From the NCBI GenBank assembly GCA_948567375.1, contig OX419755.1, forward strand, positions 12,343,001 to 12,407,000: a stretch of DNA of 64,000 nucleotides, read 5' to 3'. This DNA is from Lunularia cruciata. Lineage: Eukaryota > Streptophyta > Marchantiopsida > Lunulariales > Lunulariaceae. Below the pieces are notes generated by a model. It ran no database searches, had not been told where the DNA came from, and saw nothing but the letters and a program-made list of their open reading frames with translations. Positions 58,501 to 64,000 of this stretch are shown piece by piece; the stretch's first letter is position 1; the number at the start of each line of letters is the position of its first letter. The position numbers were made by a program, and so were the translations under genes.

Positions 58501-61500
58501 TATTTGGACAGTTAGCTGTAGTTCTAGCCATGCTTTAGTAGCTTTTGTTCAAGCCAGGCTGCTCTGATTTTGCAGCTTAATAGGTGATAGCTTTCAGTTG
58601 ATGACTTAGTCTGCTGATTGAATCTCATGAAGTGGATGATTACGAAAAACCACTGGCTTCAAACCCAAGGAGTCCTGCCCACCCTCATCCTTCTCAAGGA
58701 AGAATCAGCGAGGTAGACTGAGTCGACATTTTCCTTCAGAATGTCCCTTCAAAGGGTACAGTTCCAGAACTATTGAGCTCTGTCATGCCAGATAAATGGT
58801 GTAGAGCATGATCTTACAAAGTAGTGTCCTGATGCAAGTTGATCAAGCATGATCATGACTTCTCCACTTCTGTAGTTTGGTAAGGGTTTTGAACTACGAT
58901 GATAGGTCACCTTGGACGACCCTTAATCTTTTCTTCGTAGCTGCCTCCCTCTTCACTCACTCGTCAATGAGGGCCTGCATACAAGCTACAGTATGTTGGC
59001 TTCTGCATGTAGGAATGTAGACAATTTGTAAGCTTGTGGGGATAAATACAGGTATATTCACTGACAGGCTCAAGCTCAAGCTCAAGTTCAAGGCTGATTG
59101 CCCTATCAGGATCAGCTGACATTACGTAGTACTTCCATGGTCTGTGACATTTTCAATCGAGAACATTAGATGCGCCTTCATATCCAATCATTTTACTATC
59201 CACTCTAGTGATGGAACTACCAAGGCCACAAAATGATAGACATGGACCCTGTACCTCGTCGATGATTACCGACCCACAGTAAACGTTTCTGGTTCTGAAC
59301 AATCTTCCAACAATAGCTGGTCGTCTGACGCTCTTCTTCACAGTCCTCTTGACCTTAGTAGAGGTCATGGCCATGTAGGTCAGAAGTCTTTTCTTACCCT
59401 GCTGCATCCGAGTGCCACAACTTCACTGCTGTACTCGAGTGCAACAATTTTACTGCTGCTCTGGAGTGCAGATTGCCTTTGTGGCCACAGGGACTTTCTT
59501 GCAGTCCTTACCTCTTTAAATTGTTGGTTGAAGTGAAAAGTAAGAGGTAAAACACTAGCTTTGTCTAGTATCGAAAGATGGAGTGATGGCGCTGATCAGG
59601 TAAACCTCGCAATTTTGAGACTCTAAAAGGCGGTTGATCAGGTTTTGTAGATGTGCATTTTGCTCGCCACCACATTACCAGTGCCAGGATCGTTCACAAT
59701 AAATCCCTTTCAATCGAAGGCGTCATACACTACCAATAGGTAGCGCAGGGTTAGAAGTTATTAGAGTTCAGATGCATGCTTGCGATTAAAGTCATGATTA
59801 TCGGTCCTGCCAGATATTCAGTACTCAAGCGCTTGGACACGCGTGACCTACTGAAGGTAAAGTTTCGAGGTTTGAGCTCCAGGACCTGAAATCAACATGC
59901 GTGCGATTCATTTAGCCAAGTTAAATTAGTCTTACGGAGCGTTAAGAAAGTGAAAGTGCATTGGATGTACAGAAGCATAAGCTGAAATCATCATGCAATT
60001 CATGAGCCAACTTGAATGAATTCACGGAGTGTTAAGAAAGTGCAAGTACATTGGATGTACAGAAGCATAATCAACATAGACCGAACGTAATCTAACCGAA
60101 GAATAATATAATATAGCCTCTCAACTTTTCAGCGAATTTCACGGATGACATGAAAGGGAGGTCTATCAGAGTGTGAGCTATCCAATAGCAAAGAGTAAGG
60201 GGCTTATGTGGAGTTTAGCACGTTGCTGACTGCCAGTTGTTGGTAGGAGTGAGCGGCTTCAGATTGTCCAGCTTTCAACACTCGACGCGGCAAATGAGTG
60301 ATAAGAATATATGAGCTGTCACGAAGATGTGTGCACGAAAACTGGAGACAACTGGATAGTGGTAGCGCTACTCTATCTTGTAGCAGACACTGGACCTTTT
60401 GATTGGGAATCACGACTGGTTTCTGATATAGTAATATTGTCCTTTGCGGCCGACAAACAGATGGTCGGATTTGGTGCTAGGGGATGTCCTGGAGGTCTCC
60501 AAGAACCCTGCCTTTGGATTGAGTTAAACCTTATGCCCAACACAACTCAGCCTGGAAACAGTTGCCTCCTGCTTTCACCCACAAATAATGCTTTCCAGAT
60601 ACAAGGAGTGACTGGCAGTAGTGGCAGAGAAACGAAAGGCTACGTGGAAAGTCAGGAATAGTCGATATAGGGTGGAAATCGCTCAATTGCGGTAGCGATT
60701 CGAATGTCGCTCACTTTTAATTGGGTTACATGGAAAGAACCGTAGGGTTCAGCGAATTTCACTTACTGGTATAACAAGGTATACATGGCGTAGTATACAT
60801 ACGCAATTTGAAAGATTATGGAGCAAAGTTGTGTGAAAGTGCGTGGCGCTCAAGTTCCGCGATAAGAAGCACTGAAATCAGAGTGTGGTGAAGTTTTGAA
60901 GTTTGATTCTGGTCAAGGATCAGGTGACGGAATTAGTATCTGTGCTCCCTTTCAACGGTAGAATGTAGAAATACACATAACATCGGGTTCCGAAAGCGAC
61001 ACGATGTCGATACGTTGTTCTAGGATATGCGTAGACCACGATGACGCCCCGCTGGATTCAGGAGCCAGCAGACAATGAGCAGAAGGGACAGACGCGAATC
61101 TGCCAGGTTCCTGTCCGTATGTCCTGTCTCGAGGGAAGATTTATCCAGACCTGTAGCTAGAGGCAATACTTCTGAATCATCTGTTGTTTGCTTCCAGCGC
61201 AAATTTGAACTCTGAGATCCGTACTCGAATTTGTATATTTTCTTATCTACATTGTTTGAAGGAACTAGCTAGAAATAAGGATTTAATCACCTGAATCCTT
61301 TTTGTCTCTACCTGTTGTATTTCTCAGCCTCTGTACCCGGAACATTAAAGAGAACTTTCGCCTGCTTTTGACCCGTTATCTATCAAGTTTCTTTTTTAGC
61401 GGAATGGGCTACATCTAAATAGTTGATATCTCCGTCTTTGCTACTTAGTTGTTGATTGCTATATCGGAACGGAACTACAATGCAGCTCGCCGCATGTGAT

Positions 61501-62633
61501 GCTATTTTAGGTCTGAAAATGACTGGATGAACAGTTAGATGACCTCGTGTGCAGCAGGTACATGAGATGGTTATTTGGTACATATCTCTCGCGGTACAGA
61601 ACCTAAATCTTAGAGATACTAGACTGCGCGTTGGTTGGAAGCAGACAGCTAGAGCTGTTGTTATGTCTGATCTATCTCGTGTCGAAGTCTTTGCTGATGA
61701 GGATGATCAAGGACAACTGCAACCAGAATATCGATATTCTAACTCACTAGTTAATGATTTCCGGCTCTTGCAGGGCTTGAGTTTCCTGACAAGCTTGATT
61801 CTTATGGACACCTTTTCTGTGGATATGAACGGGCACCACTCACTAAGGATATCACAGGTTTGTAACGTTCACATGACTTCATTTTGTGCATGCTTAACTT
61901 CACGAGGAAGGCCCGGGATTGAAAGTCTCTAAATTGTAAAGTTATCCCGTAAGGACAAGGAAAATAGTAAAACCTGCAATATATGTTGGCCGGGCAATGT
62001 GGGAGCTTCGTAACTGACTCAGAGGCGTGTGCATCTAGTCCTACATACCGTAAGCGACGAAAGCGTCGTTCAGTGAAAACGTCGATTGCCAACTGCGGAT
62101 GATTCTTTACTTATGTCCGTGGCGAATGCATCTTGGCCATGGTGCTCCCTAGCTAATAGTCTAAGTGAATCTACAGTTGTCGGCGTACTGCTTGAAATCG
62201 GACCGGCTTTCCTGCCAACTTGTTACGTGGTAGCCACATTATGTCGTCCTTTCAACCTATAGGAGTGGATGAAATGTGAATCAGAGACAAGCAAGTTCGC
62301 TGTACATTTTGCGTATGCCGAAAGAAGAATTTCAGCGACAGACATAGGATGATAAGAAGTATCCCAAAGCCGAAAAATAGTTTTGATGATTCGATGCAGA
62401 AGAGCTATCGGTCGTGCTTACTACACGGAACAATTCTGACACGCATTTTCTCAAGCATTGGATGATCAGGATTTTGGAGCTTACAACAGCAGCCATTGAC
62501 TAACGATGTCACAGTGAGAAGTCTCTTCTGGCCAGGATATCATATGTACTACTCGGGCACAACTTATGATTTTGGATCTTTGTACTTCGGATGGGGAGAG
62601 AAGAACAGGGATATAGCTTTTATGATAAACTGA
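55597..62633 (+). CDS. RSPH9: Radial spoke head protein 9 homolog (flagellar axoneme)
   Basis: Six exons: 55597-55841, 56171-56319, 56544-56770, 57756-57870, 61774-61857 and 62470-62633, giving 327 residues. All introns are GT-AG and all phases agree. Family landmarks in order are: N-terminal helix (ILTLEALASSGCIVPSE), LWGRLFTAGGKDYFLAEGV, SQNGAVWLDL, KGPFRGDPSHLY, LVRLASLMRWIDEDCGVVPI, FVFPGLEFPDKLDSYGHL, GFWSLQQQ, then the signature RSLFWPGY and GWGEKNRDIAFMI at the end. RSPH9 is a radial-spoke head subunit of motile 9+2 cilia. The human and Chlamydomonas proteins are about 270-276 residues. The extra length is an acidic, proline-rich segment in exon 3. In a plant it would serve sperm flagella. 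ATG 55597 starts the family homology. Confidence 0.95.
57397..57540. repeat. Tandem duplication of about 71 bp in RSPH9 intron 3
   Basis: Two diverged copies (57397-57467 and 57470-57540), each running from GAGCTCTT(T/C)GAAATGCAA to GGTAAAATAACACAT or CGTAAAATAACACAT. Confidence 0.8.
57871..61773 (+). other. Large intron 4 of RSPH9 (3.9 kb)
   Basis: It starts GTAACG and ends TTGCAG. 58440-59480 has faint minus-strand coding character (for example RSQHTVACMQALIDE) broken by stops, perhaps old transposon debris; no family was assigned. A tandem duplication with a unit of about 90 bp lies at about 59887-60071 (shared AAGAAAGTG and CATTGGATGTACAGAAGCAT). Confidence 0.7.
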
Positions 62634-64000
62634 TTCGGAACATACATTGAAATGCCTTTATGGGGTACGAAAATAGGAGTACTTCATCGATTGTTCCTCT
62701 GCGACATGATATCGTTAGCTGTTATTATTTCAAATAGATCACTGACAGAGTTATTTTGACTAAATAACGACAGATCCACTACCACCCTTTAACTGTCAGA
62801 AGGAATCCTTACGCTAACATGTGACCTCAAGGACACAGTATAGACATGGAAAGTGGAGAGCCATACCTCGCGATCTGAGGGTTTGCTTCAAGAGACCTGC
62901 AAAGGCTTACATAGGATCAAAATCTCCGTAGTCGTGCTCTAATATATGTCACTGCCTTAAGTTGTTTCTGTACTTACCTTCACTGAGGCTTACTAGGTGC
63001 CATATTTAAAGGGCTTTTACTGGTTATCTTAACCTACCAAAATTTTCCATTCTCACACAATGCTGTACTCTTTCGACCTGTACGTGTACTTCCCAGTCCA
63101 CCAATTATCCTTAATGACATGTTGGTGAACTATTTCATTCGGCACACGGTTTATAATCGGAACATTTCATGAGTTTTCTAAAATCAGGTTCAGCAGGCTG
63201 ATTATCAAGCCGGAATGGAGGTAGGTTACTGTATTGCAATCCACCATCTTCTTCTGCACGGTCGTTATGTACGATACGATAGATAACAGGTTTCAATGAT
63301 CTTTATGTGGTAATGAGTTCTGAATTTTCGGACATGTTTATCGCGGTCTTAAATTACTGTTCCTCAGCTACGCAGATCATCTACTTTTTGGAGAGCTTTT
63401 ACAGATCTAGAATACTCGGAATTCTCTATCCCTCTGCATTGAGTACAAACGAACTTTTTTCAGGGGCTCAGTGCGTGCATTCTTTTGTCAAGTCTATTGC
63501 CTTCGGTCACATTTAAGTTTGTTCAGGTTGAGTTTCTGAGTGCTTAAGCTTCTTACATATAGTCCTTTGCTAGGAGAACGCGCATTTCAGGTGCCTCGTA
63601 TTCTGTTACTGATAGTTGTATGTCCCAACGTATGAAACCTGAAAAAGATGGTACGTGGCCAACCATCACACTTATCAAAAGCCTGCAAATCCTGATGGAT
63701 CCTGATTTTACGTTCAAAATTACATACTTCTATTGTGTAGTTCCTTGGAAGCAAACTTATGTTTCAATTCTCACCCATCAGAGAACTGTCAACTAAGAGT
63801 CCGAAACCGATTGTAATACCGTCCTAGCAGGCTATGTGTCTGTGAGAAAGATCAATTAATAGGCAGAGAGACATCAAGACAAGACCTTGATTCGTCATAC
63901 TCGAATTTTCCTGTATGATTTGACAAAGCATCTGATTCGAGGAGACCTTTTCGCAGCCTGTACTGCACAGATTCAACTGTGCGGGCCGTCTCAATTTCTT
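62634..64000. other. Downstream of RSPH9, nothing assigned
   Basis: Probably the 3' UTR followed by intergenic DNA. 63307-63516 has a 69-residue plus-strand frame without a recognised motif. The window ends before any further gene can be called. Confidence 0.5.

Noticed and set aside
61549-61770. Open frame with the stretch ADEDDQGQLQPEYRYS before RSPH9 exon 5
   Set aside because: Looks protein-like, but it does not connect in frame with flanking exons and has no recognised family; treated as intron.

Overview
The window looks like nuclear DNA of a streptophyte plant that makes flagellated sperm: a bryophyte, lycophyte, fern or charophyte alga. Two intron-containing host genes support this. 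One is the plant type of LSM12. The other is RSPH9, a radial-spoke protein that lineages without motile cells normally lack. GT-AG introns, one AT-AC (U12-type) intron, chromodomain Ty3/gypsy elements and a Helitron all fit a plant genome. The species cannot be named from sequence alone.

Layout. (1) 1-11.9 kb: a GC-richer Ty3/gypsy retrotransposon on the minus strand. It encodes, in order, Gag, protease, a complete cytosine-5 DNA methyltransferase domain, reverse transcriptase, RNase H, integrase and a PHD finger. It shares an LTR with a decayed second copy at the left edge and has a duplicated LTR block on its right. (2) 12-14.3 kb: plus-strand Helitron remnants. (3) 14.95-20.59 kb: a complete but dead chromodomain gypsy element on the minus strand, with LTRs, PBS, polypurine tract and a 5-bp target-site duplication (ATCTA). 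(4) 20.6-34.6 kb: very AT-rich decayed DNA, holding a coiled-coil coding remnant and a piece of 25S rRNA. (5) 34.6-42.0 kb: a second complete chromodomain gypsy element (target-site duplication TTTTG), interrupted by an inverted solo LTR of a related element. (6) 42-45.3 kb: AT-rich DNA without genes. (7) 45.3-64 kb: host DNA with LSM12 (45991-49323) and RSPH9 (55597-62633), both on the plus strand and separated by about 6.3 kb.

How the parts relate. The repeat-rich half carries abundant transition-type decay. Most stops in the methyltransferase element read as CAG-to-TAG or CGA-to-TGA changes, and the rRNA fragment has lost most of its CpGs. That is the expected footprint of cytosine methylation. 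It is notable because one of these elements carried its own cytosine methyltransferase together with a possible chromatin reader. The two host genes are intact. LSM12 has a U12-type intron containing a degenerate duplicate of its own first exon.

All calls come from reading the sequence and from remembered family features. No database search or alignment was run, so retroelement domain edges are approximate. The splice structures of the two host genes are phase-consistent at every junction.
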